The notes beneath the pieces were generated by a model. That model did not search any database. It had not been told where the DNA came from and saw nothing but the letters and a program-made list of their open reading frames with translations. The translations under genes were made by a program, and so were the position numbers. From positions 1 to 64,000 of the forward strand of contig JBQMRN010000005.1 of assembly GCA_052171895.1 (NCBI GenBank): 64,000 bases of DNA, given 5' to 3'. This DNA is from Arsenophonus sp052171895. GTDB lineage: Bacteria; Pseudomonadota; Gammaproteobacteria; Enterobacterales; Enterobacteriaceae. How positions within the stretch are numbered: position 1 is the stretch's first letter; each line of letters starts with the position of its first letter. This document shows positions 11,222 to 20,935 of this stretch, in pieces.

Positions 11222-12592
11222 GAGTTATTAGTAACTCTGCTGTATGAGACACAGTCAAGCTCCGCTCTTATACTTAGTGAATCTATTCTCCATCCTTAAA
11301 TTAGAGGTTGTTTATAACCAGGGTCGGTCAGCATCTCAATTCCTTTAGTCGGTTTTAGCTTTTTTGAGCAAACTGGAGCAAGCTTAAATACCATTAAAAG
11401 AGTTATTTTTCTCGAACTACAGTTCTTCGCGCGTCGCACTTTCCTTGTTCTTATTGGACACCCACTCCTATGACGGGAAGTCGGAGAATACAAGCACTTT
11501 TTCTCGATCTATCTCAAGCTTCTTCATCGCTTCAGGTATACTTCGCTGAAAACCTTGCCAAGAAAACATTAAGGGATTTATTAGCGGCATCGCGGCTATC
11601 TCTTGCTAGCCAGACCTCCGTAGCTCAAGATTAACTTTCGGTTATATGTGAAGCTCAGCACATTAGCTGTTTTGTGTATCTAATAGCGTTTGTGCTGCGT
11701 GTCCTGAAATATCTTTGCCATTGCATTTTAAAAAATGCAGGGCACATTTCCCCATAGCAAGCCTAGAAGATACGGTTAAGCCATACGCTCAGAGGTCATT
11801 GAAAAGTTTGGCCAAGTTTTCCTTCTTACTCTTATAGGCATCTTCGAGGGCAATTAGGTCCTTACGTCCATGCCAAGTAACGCCGATAATGACAGCAGGC
11901 AAAGGCGATCATCTTGCCTTAGAGGACTATATATATGCCATCAGCTAAGAAATAAACGTAGAACGTGATACTTAAATCACATAAGAGTATCTACCCATTG
12001 CCTATTATATTCAAGCCATTCCTCTGTTTCAGTCTGCTTGATAGTACTGACAAAGAGAGACCATGTATTTTTTTAGTGAGAAGCACCACAGGACTTCGTA
12101 AAATCACTTGTGGATATATGCCTTTTAGGTATACAGCCATAGTAGAAATTCTTCGCCGATTTTGCATGCTTCAGATAAGGCGCTACTAATGAGGTATTGA
12201 AGCAGATTCCATTGCCGCTGTTGATTTCTGACATTAGGCACTTTAATCTCAACATCACCAATAGCACACTCTGTATAGTTTGCTGTTGCAAATAATCCCT
12301 ACGGACGAGGGGGGGAATGACAGCTCAGGTGATAAAAGGACGGCATTCAGTATGTTGTCTCAGCATGGCTTTGAGCTTAGCCTGCCTAAACGGCGGCATT
12401 TATCAGCTGCCTGGCCAGTATTACGGATGAGTTCATGCAAGGGATCAGAAGTAATATCTGATTTTATAAATATCTATAGGGTAGACTTTTTTATGATATA
12501 TCATATTTCTGTTATTGAAATTATTCACAAAATCAATCAGCAGTACACGCCAGCATCTCCAAAACCATATACAGCAGAAATGAGCATAACTC
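11222..12592 (-). mobile_element. IS256-family element, full-length but degenerate
   Basis: Bounded by GAGTTATTAGTAACTCTGCT at the left and by AATGAGCATAACTC at the right. It reads leftward. Peptide pieces such as NGICFNTSL and YLKHAKSAKNFYYGC (12073-12291) are the same internal blocks seen in the other copies. The frame is broken many times. It separates recC from glyA, genes that are far apart in E. coli, so it probably marks a recombination junction. Confidence 0.85.
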
Positions 12593-12704
12593 TCTATGGT
12601 AATTTTTATTTGTGGGGTATCTCAGTGAGCTAAAAGAGTTTATACTGTATGGTATTTATTTAGTTGAATAAAGATTTAAATTGTGACTGAGTCAGGAGAA
12701 GTAA

Positions 12705-13958
12705 ATGTTAAAGCGTGAAATGAATATTGCAGATTATGACCAAGAACTATGGCAGGCAATGGAAAATGAAGTTCAGCGTCAGGAAGAACATATTGAATTA
12801 ATCGCTTCAGAAAATTATACAAGTTCAAGAGTTATGCAAGCTCAAGGTTGCCAACTTACCAATAAATACGCCGAAGGTTATCCTGGTAAACGTTATTATG
12901 GTGGTTGTGAATATGTTGATATTGTTGAACAACTCGCTATAGATCGCGCAAAAACTTTATTTGATGCGGATTTTGCTAATGTTCAGCCACACTCAGGTTC
13001 GCAAGCTAATACTGCTGTTTATATGGCTTTATTACAACCAGGTGATACGGTATTAGGCATGAATTTAGCCCATGGTGGACATTTAACCCATGGTTCACCC
13101 GTCAATTTTTCTGGCAAACTTTATAATATCGTTCCTTATGGTATCGATGAAAAGGGTAAAATTGATTACAATGATATAGCCACTGAAGCACAAAAGCATA
13201 AACCTAAAATGATTATTGGTGGTTTTTCGGCTTATTCAGGCGTGATAAACTGGGCTAAAATGCGTCAAATTGCAGATAGTATAGGCGCTTATTTATTTGT
13301 TGATATGGCGCATGTCGCTGGTTTGATCGCCGCTACAATTTATCCTAATCCTGTTCCCCATGCACATGTCGTAACGACGACTACCCATAAGACTTTAGCC
13401 GGCCCTCGTGGTGGTTTAATTTTAGCTAAAGGTGGTGATGAAGCGTTTTACAAAAAACTAAATTCTGCTGTATTCCCTGGCGCTCAGGGTGGTCCGTTAA
13501 TGCATATTATTGCTGGTAAAGCAGTTGCACTAAAAGAAGCAATGGAACCTGAATTTAAAACTTATCAACTGCAAGTGGTTAAAAATGCAAAAACGATGGT
13601 TAAAATTTTCATTAAACGCGATTATAAAGTTGTCTCTGGTTGTACAAAAAACCATTTATTTTTATTAGATTTAGTGCATAAAGGGATCACTGGTAAGGAG
13701 GCAGATGCTGCGCTTGGTCGTGCTAATATTATCGTTAATAAAAATACTGTACCGAATGATCCTCAAAGTCCATTTATTACTTCAGGTATTCGTATTGGTT
13801 CACCTGCCATTACGCGTCGTGGTTTTAAAGAAAAAGAATCGGCTGAATTGGCCAATTGGATATGTGATATCTTAGAGAAGATTGATGATAAAACTGTGAT
13901 CCACAATGTAAAACAAAAAGTTTTGTCAATTTGCCAGCATTTTCCTATTTATGCATAA
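12705..13958 (+). CDS. glyA: Serine hydroxymethyltransferase
   Basis: PLP enzyme that converts serine plus tetrahydrofolate to glycine plus 5,10-methylene-THF, the main cytosolic source of one-carbon units. It is 417 residues, as in E. coli, and collinear throughout. The opening MLKREMNIADYDQELWQAM, the substrate-site segment IELIASENYTS near 35, GYPGKRYYGG near 58, HGGHLTHGSPVNFSG near 125 and the PLP-lysine block TTTHKTLAGPRGG near 225-235 are all present. An AGGAGA ribosome-binding site 11 bp upstream (12694) decides the start. It follows an IS256 copy by about 110 bp and precedes an hcaT remnant. A weak inverted repeat TCCGTT/AACGGA followed by GGGGTTTTT about 20-50 bp past the stop could be the terminator. 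With folB intact as well, C1 metabolism is one anabolic area clearly kept in this window. Confidence 0.96.
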   Translation: MLKREMNIADYDQELWQAMENEVQRQEEHIELIASENYTSSRVMQAQGCQLTNKYAEGYPGKRYYGGCEYVDIVEQLAIDRAKTLFDADFANVQPHSGSQANTAVYMALLQPGDTVLGMNLAHGGHLTHGSPVNFSGKLYNIVPYGIDEKGKIDYNDIATEAQKHKPKMIIGGFSAYSGVINWAKMRQIADSIGAYLFVDMAHVAGLIAATIYPNPVPHAHVVTTTTHKTLAGPRGGLILAKGGDEAFYKKLNSAVFPGAQGGPLMHIIAGKAVALKEAMEPEFKTYQLQVVKNAKTMVKIFIKRDYKVVSGCTKNHLFLLDLVHKGITGKEADAALGRANIIVNKNTVPNDPQSPFITSGIRIGSPAITRRGFKEKESAELANWICDILEKIDDKTVIHNVKQKVLSICQHFPIYA

Positions 13959-14064
13959 ATAACTTAAAATTTATTAATCCGTTTCAGCTCGTTTTAGTTG
14001 TTAACGGAAATGGGGTTTTTACATAAAAATCAAATTGAAAATAATGATTTTTCATTAATACATT

Positions 14065-15190
14065 AGCTAGTATCAGATTATTTTACTTTTTTTTGTTTAT
14101 AGCATTTTACCTTTTATTGAAATTTAGCTAAATGGCAAAAGCCTTGAGGCCAATATAATCGGTATCTTGTTAACCGCAGGCCTTATCCGCTTATTTTATT
14201 GATTCTTTTATATCGCACCGATAGTAAAATGAGCCAATCTCCTCATTACGTACCACTTTACGTTTATTTGCTGGCTTAACCCTGATCTTTGCTGTTGAAT
14301 TTATTGTAAGTTCCAATTAATTATAATTATTACTTATCATGTTGATTTTCAATCTGTTTTCGTCGATGATACCATTAACCAATGCCTTCTGGCCGCGCTA
14401 AGCTTAGCAAAAACAGTTAACATTTGATTATGACAAATTGAGAATTTAGTGTTCCGATTGCATTTATTATTAGCGATTCTTTTTTTAGATCGGTTAGTTA
14501 GCGAATAACTAAGGACATAAAATAATTATTTACACATTACTTATCAGTATAATAATTATGCTGTTGACGATGTTATTACAAACTTACTGTTTTATGCCTA
14601 AAGGCACTTATCAGTAAATCGATAATACAACTTGTATCACTAAAGCAATTATTGGCCAATAACTCAGCCTGGCGTTTTTACTATGTATTAGCTTATTAGA
14701 AGCTTCTCATACTCCCTATTATGGTTTTTCTTCAATTTATTGGCAGGAAATTTGGTTATTCCGATAGCATTATTTTCCTGTTATGATCTTTAAGAATTGT
14801 TGCTGAAGTGATTGTATTTATCTTTAGTCATCTCTTTTCCGTTATTGACAGGTAAATGGATTATTATTGTTATCAACTAGGTATTCGCTCATTAGTTAGA
14901 GGATTAATGTTGAGTTTTACCGCTCGCTTTACTGATACTGATAAATTTAGGCAACTTGACATAGTCATGTTTTTACTGATTATCTCATTTTGCGACAACC
15001 CATTTTATTAGTGCACGTGTAGTAGCAGTAGAATAAATTATTCCTCTACAAGCATTTTATTCGGCATTAGGTAGGAGCTTAACGGTACTGACAATCGTGG
15101 TGGATTTTTATATGAACATTTACCTTGTTCACCATAACTGAAAATATTGGTTAATGATATTGATTGTTAATTCAGGATTATTTATTCAAT
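14065..15190 (+). pseudogene. hcaT: Remnant of HcaT-like major facilitator transporter
   Basis: Across three frames one can read pieces matching the E. coli HcaT membrane protein in order. They include ANIIGILLTAGLI near 14150, a segment like ALANTWQKQFPLDYGK near 14390-14430, ASHTPYYGFSSIYWQ near 14705-14745, and a C-terminal stretch corresponding to QAVYSAVAMGGSIAIMTVF near 15045-15110. At least six stops or frameshifts interrupt it. It lies between glyA and suhB. In E. coli HcaT is a putative 3-phenylpropionate permease; that substrate should not be assumed for this lineage. Confidence 0.7.
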
Positions 15191-15570
15191 AGAGTAGAAA
15201 ATAATATCATTAAGTCGATAGAATAACCAAACTATTAATCTAATAGTTATTCATTTAACTTAAATAAGAGATAAATATTAACAACTTTAACTATCTAGTT
15301 AAAGTTTTTTATCTTAAGATTAAGCAAGTTAACCAATCATTATCTCCCTTTTAATAGCTGAAAAGAATAGGGATTCTATATTCAATTAAGAAATAAAAAC
15401 CAATAATAAGAGCAAATATTAAATATTTGTGGGTTATTTTATCAATAAAGGCATGATAAAAATCGCTGCTATTTTAGTAACTATCAAAATTAGTAAATAA
15501 TAAAGTCTCTCTATATCAAGAGATAATTAACTAAATATAACTATTAATTATTGCCATTTTATCGCATTTT
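15191..15570. other. AT-rich spacer, nothing recognised
   Basis: Spacer between the hcaT remnant and the 3' end of suhB. No gene remnant, strong hairpin or repeat that I can name. Confidence 0.4.
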
Positions 15571-16377
15571 TTAGCATTTTAATGCTTCGCTTAACTCAGT
15601 CTGCATTTCTGATACTATTTCTTTTACCATTCGTGGACTGCCAGCCAGGAGATTGCCAGAGGTCAGATAATTATGACCACCAACGAAGTCGGTTACAATT
15701 CCTCCGGCTTCACGAACTAATAATTCTCCAGCCATAAAATCCCACGGTTTTAAGCCTATCTCAAAAAAGCCATCAACCCGGCTGCCTGCAACATAAGCTA
15801 AGTCCAAAGCCGCTGAACCAGTACGGCGAAAATCAGCGCATTTTTTAAATAATTTAGTGATAATATTAATATATGCAGCTGAATGTTGTTTTCCTTTAAA
15901 AGGAAAACCGGTGGCAATAATTGCCCCTTCTAATTCATTATTACTTTTAAGACGAAGGCGGTAACCGTTTAATTGTGCTCCTTGCCCACGTACTGAAGTA
16001 AATAGCTCATTAAGAATAGGATTATAAATAGCGGCAATTTCTGTACGGCCTTTAATCCGTACTGCGATGGAGACGGCAAAATGGGGTAAGCGTTTAGTAA
16101 AATTGTTTGTGCCATCCAAAGGATCAATAACCCACTGAATATCTTCATCTTTACCAAGTATTTTACCACTCTCTTCCGTAATAATAGTATGATTAGGATA
16201 AGATTTTTGAATGGCTTCAATAATGATTTGTTCTGCTTTTTTATCAATATTGGTCATGAAATCATTTTGGCCTTTTTTTGCTATTATTTCGATAGAATCA
16301 GGTTTTTCATAGCTTTTAGCAATAAAATTACCTGCTTGGCGAGCTCCTCGTATAGCAATAGTTAGTATTGGATGCAT
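15571..16377 (-). CDS. suhB: SuhB, inositol-1-monophosphatase family protein / rRNA transcription antitermination factor
   Basis: In E. coli SuhB dephosphorylates inositol monophosphate in vitro, but its physiological role is in the Nus antitermination complex that helps rRNA transcription and ribosome assembly. The frame could open at 16389, but the second Met (16377, MHPILTIAIRGAR) matches the E. coli start MHPMLNIAVRAAR, giving 268 residues against 267. Metal-binding motifs of the IMPase fold are kept: TEES near 67, WVIDPLDGTNNF near 82-93 and KPWDFMAGELLVREAGG near 210-225. Upstream is the divergent trmJ remnant and beyond it the isc region, the same order as in E. coli. It is intact while its immediate neighbours hcaT and trmJ have decayed, consistent with selection for the transcription role. 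Confidence 0.94.
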   Translation of the reverse strand: MHPILTIAIRGARQAGNFIAKSYEKPDSIEIIAKKGQNDFMTNIDKKAEQIIIEAIQKSYPNHTIITEESGKILGKDEDIQWVIDPLDGTNNFTKRLPHFAVSIAVRIKGRTEIAAIYNPILNELFTSVRGQGAQLNGYRLRLKSNNELEGAIIATGFPFKGKQHSAAYINIITKLFKKCADFRRTGSAALDLAYVAGSRVDGFFEIGLKPWDFMAGELLVREAGGIVTDFVGGHNYLTSGNLLAGSPRMVKEIVSEMQTELSEALKC

Positions 16378-16500
16378 GGTTATTTCCACTGAAATATTAA
16401 AAATAATAATTAAGCCAATTTAGCATTGTAACAGAGATTCGTCAATATGACTATAATTATAGTAGATTAGTCTGATGATTAATAGAAAATAAAGAGAATC

Positions 16501-17242
16501 ATACTAGAAAATATTCACATTATTTTGATTAAAACCTCTCATACCAGAAATATGGGTTCAACTTCGATGAAACGATGAAATTAACTAATTTATATTTAGT
16601 TAATCTACTCATATTGTCGGATTTGTAATATATTACATTATCTGCTATGCTGCTTAATCAATATTATTGATTAAGCATCTATTGTAGATGATATTAGATC
16701 AAGGTTTACTTGATGCCAGTCTAGTAATTATAAGGAGTAGTGTGTACGTTTGTACTTTATCTCATGCCCACAGGTAACGCTTGGAGAATGTAAAAAACCA
16801 ATCAGCAAGGCAATAAATTCTCGTTAATATCATTTTTAGCTGCGAACATCTTGACCTAACAAATGAAGAACTAGAGAAATGCCAATATCATCCTCATATT
16901 CTAACAAACCCTAAATATAGTTCACTCAATTTAGCAATAGCTATTTAATTAATCAGTTATGAAATTCGTATATGGCATACACAAACCCTTGCAATAAATA
17001 AAAATCCTCGGTAGATAATTAATAAAGATAGGATTTAATATCCACGAATTGAGGATATTAAACATTTTTATATTCATCTTCAAAGTAGTGCTCAATTGTA
17101 TTTATATTTATCAGAAAGCATCACCACATACCCTAGATAAATCATGAATGAATTACGACGTTTATTTACTCGAGCGTGCCCTAAATTTCCAGAACTCTAT
17201 ATTTTGCGTTGTATTCTCATATCAATTGAATGGCATAAATAA
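16501..17242 (+). pseudogene. trmJ: Remnant of TrmJ, tRNA Cm32/Um32 methyltransferase
   Basis: Recognisable pieces in order are ILENIHIILIKTSHTRNMGS (16501-16560, matching the TrmJ N-terminus), LTNEELEKC near 16855-16885, NPKYSSLNLAIAI near 16908-16945, and NELRRLFTRACPKFPELYIL near 17147-17210. The start codon has become ATA, and frameshifts and stops occur between the pieces. It sits between suhB and iscR exactly as in E. coli. Loss implies that 2'-O-methylation at tRNA position 32 by this enzyme is gone unless another copy exists. Confidence 0.82.
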
Positions 17243-17349
17243 TAGTTGAATAAATTAGGGTATGTTGATAAAAGTTATTGCTTTTCTTGTAGAAAAATTT
17301 TATAATTAACTCAAGAATTTAAATTCTTGTGGTTTTAAATAATCTTTTC

Positions 17350-17668
17350 CAGGTAAGATAATTCAGTAAATAAAAGAACTCTACAGAAGAAATCTATTTC
17401 ACCATCCTTTTAATCGCCTAATATAACTATTTACAGTTTAAATATGGAATTTTCCTTAGCAATAACTCTCTGATTATCCAATCTTATTGGGTGATGATAT
17501 GATGACTAATTTCATGCTAGCTGGAAAAGGTTTCATACCATTTAGCTTCATCCGAGAAAAGGATGAACTCTTTATCGATGAACGGCTCAAGAAAAGGACT
17601 AACATATTTTCCATTAAACTTTTCAAGAATCTCATTACTTACATGACCCTGTCAATCTAGGTCGATAA
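17350..17668 (-). mobile_element. IS1595-family-like element copy B, left part
   Basis: The left part is near-identical in layout to copies A and C, running from the AT-rich end to the segment that in copy C reads CATGACACCCTGTTGATC. It then stops abruptly. The rest of the same element resumes about 19641. About 1.97 kb of other DNA, mostly an IS91-type element, lies between. Confidence 0.62.
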
Positions 17669-17689
17669 AGACCTCAATTCGTTCATAGT

Positions 17690-19280
17690 TAAGAAATTGA
17701 ATCCCTCTTTAAGTAAAGAGCAAAAACCCCATCTATCTATCGGCTAAAAGCAGATAGAATCAGTTTAGTAAGTTTATTGTAAGTTAAAATTTTATTAGAC
17801 TATCTATTCTTTGACCGCCTAATGCACTAATTTTAGAAATATTAACCATAGATTTAGCTTAATAACCCTCCTTTTTCCATTTCATACATTCTTTCTAACA
17901 ACAATTCAGTTGCCTGGTTTTTCAAGCTGAGCATCGCTAAAAAGTAGCCTGTCGCCACACACAGAATGCATTTATCGGATCTGTGCGTAGGAATCCGTTC
18001 ATCAGAACGACGAACTTCGGTTTTTCCAATTTTTTAGGAGCTGTCTTCATCGCCACCATACACCTTCGGTAAGAATGTGTGTCTTGTTTACGATTTAAGA
18101 AGAAACTATAGTAACGCACAATCTTAAAATACCTCGCCGAATATAGATAATATAGCAACCGATCATCTCTTTCTGCATCATGGTCTGCTGTTGGTACTGC
18201 TTAGTCCGGTAGTCATAGTAATGATACGAAACCCACTACCCTCTGTCTAATCCTGCTGTTTTGATGCGGATACCAAGGAAGCATTTAAGGTAGCCAGCGA
18301 AATATTTCACGCTATGCAACACGCCACTTTACTCTTTTTAGCAAAGTGTATTTGCTAGTAACGTCCCGTACTGTGCCTTCAGGTAATGCTTTCCACTGCT
18401 TCCTGGCACAGATATCCTAAAATCAGGAAAAACTATTGGGATTTATTAGGTCATAACTGTAACGCAACAGACGTATGATAGCGCACGCCTGATTTCTTCG
18501 ATCACTCTTTTTTGAAGAACAGCTCCACGCCATACAGCATGCTTAATATTCAGCCAGCTATGGGTGGTGACGGAGACATGAACATATGGATGTTGATTGA
18601 GTTGTTGACCATAAATCTACAAGGCATAGAAAATAGTAATTTCAATATCCTATTTGCGTGCCATCTGCAGCATAGCGCAGATGGCGGCGAGAAATAGAGC
18701 GTTAAGTCGCGGTTACTTATTGTTGAAAAAAGCCAAAGAAGAGGGGACATACTGAAAGTAATGTGTTACCAGAATCACAATCGAGTTAAATATTAACCTT
18801 CTATGTGCTAACCACTGCTTGCTAGCCTTGACACCGTATAAACTGCAGGCTCTTAACTTATAGCTTTAGCAGAAAATGGAGGTTGGAACATTCAGGAGAG
18901 GCACAGCAGTAGCCGCAGGAGGAACATCCATGCTACAAGTTGTCATAGGCAACATTCGCTCAAGAAATAAATAGATCCACGAGTTGATATTTATCGTATT
19001 TTCAGAAAATTATTTCAGCCATCATCAATGCTGAAAAGCAGTTTAGTTCGGGAAGATAAACATCTGGGTATCTTACCAAATAAATAGAAATCATCATTGT
19101 TGTCACCTATTCGTCATCTCTATCGGCCAAATTATCTTTCTATTTATCCAAATGGGTGAAGGAGACAGGGGTTATCCCTACTTCCCTATAGCTGATGAAT
19201 TCATCGGCAAGTATACTTTCAGTCATTGCTCCCTCAATACAGTTGTATCCAGCGCTATCGACTTAGTATGGATAGCGTTT
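17690..19280 (-). mobile_element. IS91-family (HUH) element, degenerate copy 2, nested in an IS1595-like element
   Basis: The second copy of the IS91-type element. Minus-strand pieces include ARYFKIVRYYSFFLNRK and KPKFVVLMNGFLRTDP (17937-18158), the usual IS91 C-terminal signature, and near 18570-18630 the HUH-like NQHPYVHVSVT. The element appears to begin just right of GTTC (about 17687-17690), the kind of tetranucleotide IS91 uses next to its origin end. At its other end it has a hairpin (19253-19277). Both features fit rolling-circle ends. Stops and frameshifts inactivate it. Confidence 0.7.
19253..19277. repeat. Hairpin at the terminus end of IS91-like copy 2
   Basis: Perfect 7-bp stem CGCTATC/GATAGCG with an 11-nt loop, lying upstream of the transposase start side. 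This is where a terIS hairpin would be expected. In copy 1 the equivalent position is disrupted by the IS256 element beginning at 5235. Confidence 0.5.
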
Positions 19281-19640
19281 TGCTAAAAACCCAAGATAAT
19301 TATCACTATAGGCGGATAATACTTACATGTCGAAATTTTTTGTGACCAAGTTCAGGCCATTGCTATATGCCCCTTTTTGGTTGTCATAAAAAATTTACTC
19401 AGTTTGTCATTATTAATTTTAGCAGGAGATCATAAAGCCTATTTGGATAAATAGGCAGTATAACACGTGAAATTGCATATTGTCTTCCTGATTTACCAGA
19501 TTCTCCTCCTGTAGGATATTAATTCCAAGCGATCTGGATGAATTATTAAGAAGAAGAACATATCCAAGACTATAAAACAGTACTCAGATCATGAGTATCA
19601 CTCAAAGCAGTGTAGCGACCACTGCTCACACCATAATGTG
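19281..19640. other. Unrecognised 360-bp stretch inside the disrupted IS1595-like element
   Basis: It lies between the IS91 terminus and the resumption of the IS1595-like copy B, and has no counterpart in copies A or C. No frame matches a family I recognise. It may be a relic captured by the IS91 element or part of a further element. Confidence 0.4.
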
Positions 19641-20283
19641 TGCTAGGTTCTTTTCTTTTATCTCCTCCTCTTTGCTCCCACACGCTTTCTCGCTTTTCTA
19701 TATGAGATATAAACTTTCCTTCCCTTTAGAGGATTCAGAAAAATGTTTCGTCGACTTCAACAATCCACTTAGTGCATTTATGTTGACGGCTGTCGGTGCT
19801 GAAGCAAGGAAGCAGTAGCGCCATCTAAACGCTGTTTTCAAATCAATGTCTATTTATTTCGCTAACTCCCTGTAAAGTCAAGCTATTAAAATACATCGCA
19901 GATAACTAAATCATTTATCCTTGTGATGTAGTTTTGCTAGAGGATTTTCAATAAGATTGTTAAATGTTTTCCTGCAATCTGTGTTTTTTAATGAAATTGC
20001 TGTAATCTTAATGAATCTCCCTCAGTAGATAACATGCTCAGTGTGACAATATGGGCAGGATAAAGTGGAATAAGTTGCTTCAATGCATAAATCAAGATCA
20101 TCCGACAGATTGTCGCCGAGCTAACTAATAAAATGCAGCTTTATATTGCCAGAGACTCAGGGAAGAGAAGAGTCTCTTTAATTTGTATAACTATTTGCTT
20201 TTTCATAGCAACCTATATAGCGAAAATCCTTCATAATAGTATAAGCGATTTCTACCAACAATCTTTGCTAAGATTGCCATAAA
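19641..20283 (-). mobile_element. IS1595-family-like element copy B, right part
   Basis: It continues the element interrupted at 17668. The block at 19650-19760 and the block around CGCTGTTTTCAAATCAAT (19830) align with copies A (7000-7160) and C (26080-26250). It ends 13 bp before the retained isc operator, so it abuts the iscR promoter directly. Confidence 0.62.
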
Positions 20284-20295
20284 TTAGCAGGTTAA

Positions 20296-20328
20296 ATAGT
20301 TGACTGAAATACTTAGAAATGACACAAT
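20296..20328 (+). promoter_or_regulatory. isc operon promoter with IscR type-1 operator
   Basis: A 25-bp block at 20296-20320 begins ATAGTTGACT and ends TACTTAGAAAT. It closely resembles the E. coli operator upstream of iscR that binds [2Fe-2S]-IscR. A sigma-70 promoter overlaps it: TTGACT at 20300-20305, 17-bp spacer, CACAAT at 20323-20328. The iscR start codon is at 20359 with GGGGAT ahead of it. Since iscR itself is broken, this promoter should be unrepressed unless another IscR exists. Confidence 0.6.
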
Positions 20329-20358
20329 TTTTATCACATTTAACTATGGGGATATATT

Positions 20359-20852
20359 ATGATAGTCACATCTAAAGGTTACTATGCAGTAACATCAATG
20401 CTTAATCTAACATTGCATTCAAAGACATGGCCTGTACCATGAGGTGATATTATCGGAACACCAAAGGATTTCACTTTCTTATCTTAAGCAACTATTTTTT
20501 AACTTCGTAAAAAGGAACTGATTGCCAGTGTTCGTGGTGAGCCATAGCGGCGGATATTTATTAAGACGGTAAGCAAAAAATTTTTATCGCTTAAGTTATT
20601 TCTCCTGTTGAGAAGTTTGTTGATGTAACTTGCTGTCAAGGAAAAAGAAGGACGTTAAGGGTAGATGCGTTGTTTGACTCATGCGCTGTTGCACGATTAA
20701 GTGACTGTATTAATAGTTTTCTTAGTAAGACTAGCTTAGAGAAATTGCTCAATAATCAAGAAGCACAAGAAGTTGCTTATTCTCAAAATAATGATAAACA
20801 GCACGTAAAAGCGATTTATCAACCAGAACTTATTATTAATATACAAGCATAA
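20359..20852 (+). pseudogene. iscR: Remnant of IscR, Fe-S cluster-sensing transcriptional repressor
   Basis: It opens with MIVTSKGYYAVTSMLN, matching the IscR start MRLTSKGRYAVTAMLD. There follow LRKKELIASVRG near 20505-20540 and, in another frame from 20670, a readable C-terminus (ARLSDCINSFLSKTSLEKLL) matching IscR's DLSDRLTGFLNNITLGEL region. Stops and frameshifts lie between, including through the cluster-ligating cysteine segment. The winged-helix repressor of the isc operon is therefore dead. The 60-codon open tail is not evidence of a gene. Confidence 0.88.
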
Positions 20853-20897
20853 ACTGAATGCTTCTGCAAAATAAAATAATTGCAAAGTGATAAAATT

Positions 20898-20918
20898 TTG
20901 AGACGTTTTTCGTCTTAA
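20898..20918 (+). promoter_or_regulatory. iscR-iscS intergenic stem-loop
   Basis: Stem TTGAGACG/CGTCTTAA (8 bp including one G-T pair) with a T5 loop, placed 17 bp before iscS. In E. coli a stem-loop between iscR and iscS protects the iscR half of the mRNA when RyhB triggers decay of the rest. Position and shape fit, but function here is inferred, and only the iscS side still encodes a protein. Confidence 0.42.
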
Positions 20919-20935
20919 TTGGAGCTACTAAATTA

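Noticed and set aside
12593..12704. Riboswitch (glycine- or THF-type) upstream of glyA
   Set aside because: Only about 110 bp remain between the IS256 copy and glyA, and no conserved aptamer-like hairpins are visible. Enteric glyA is normally controlled by proteins.
16440..16500. Functional trmJ with an alternative start
   Set aside because: Frameshifts and stops lie throughout 16501-17242, so no alternative start could yield a methyltransferase.
20670..20852. 60-codon frame upstream of iscS as a possible leader peptide
   Set aside because: Its residues match the IscR C-terminus, so it is a remnant and not a regulatory peptide.
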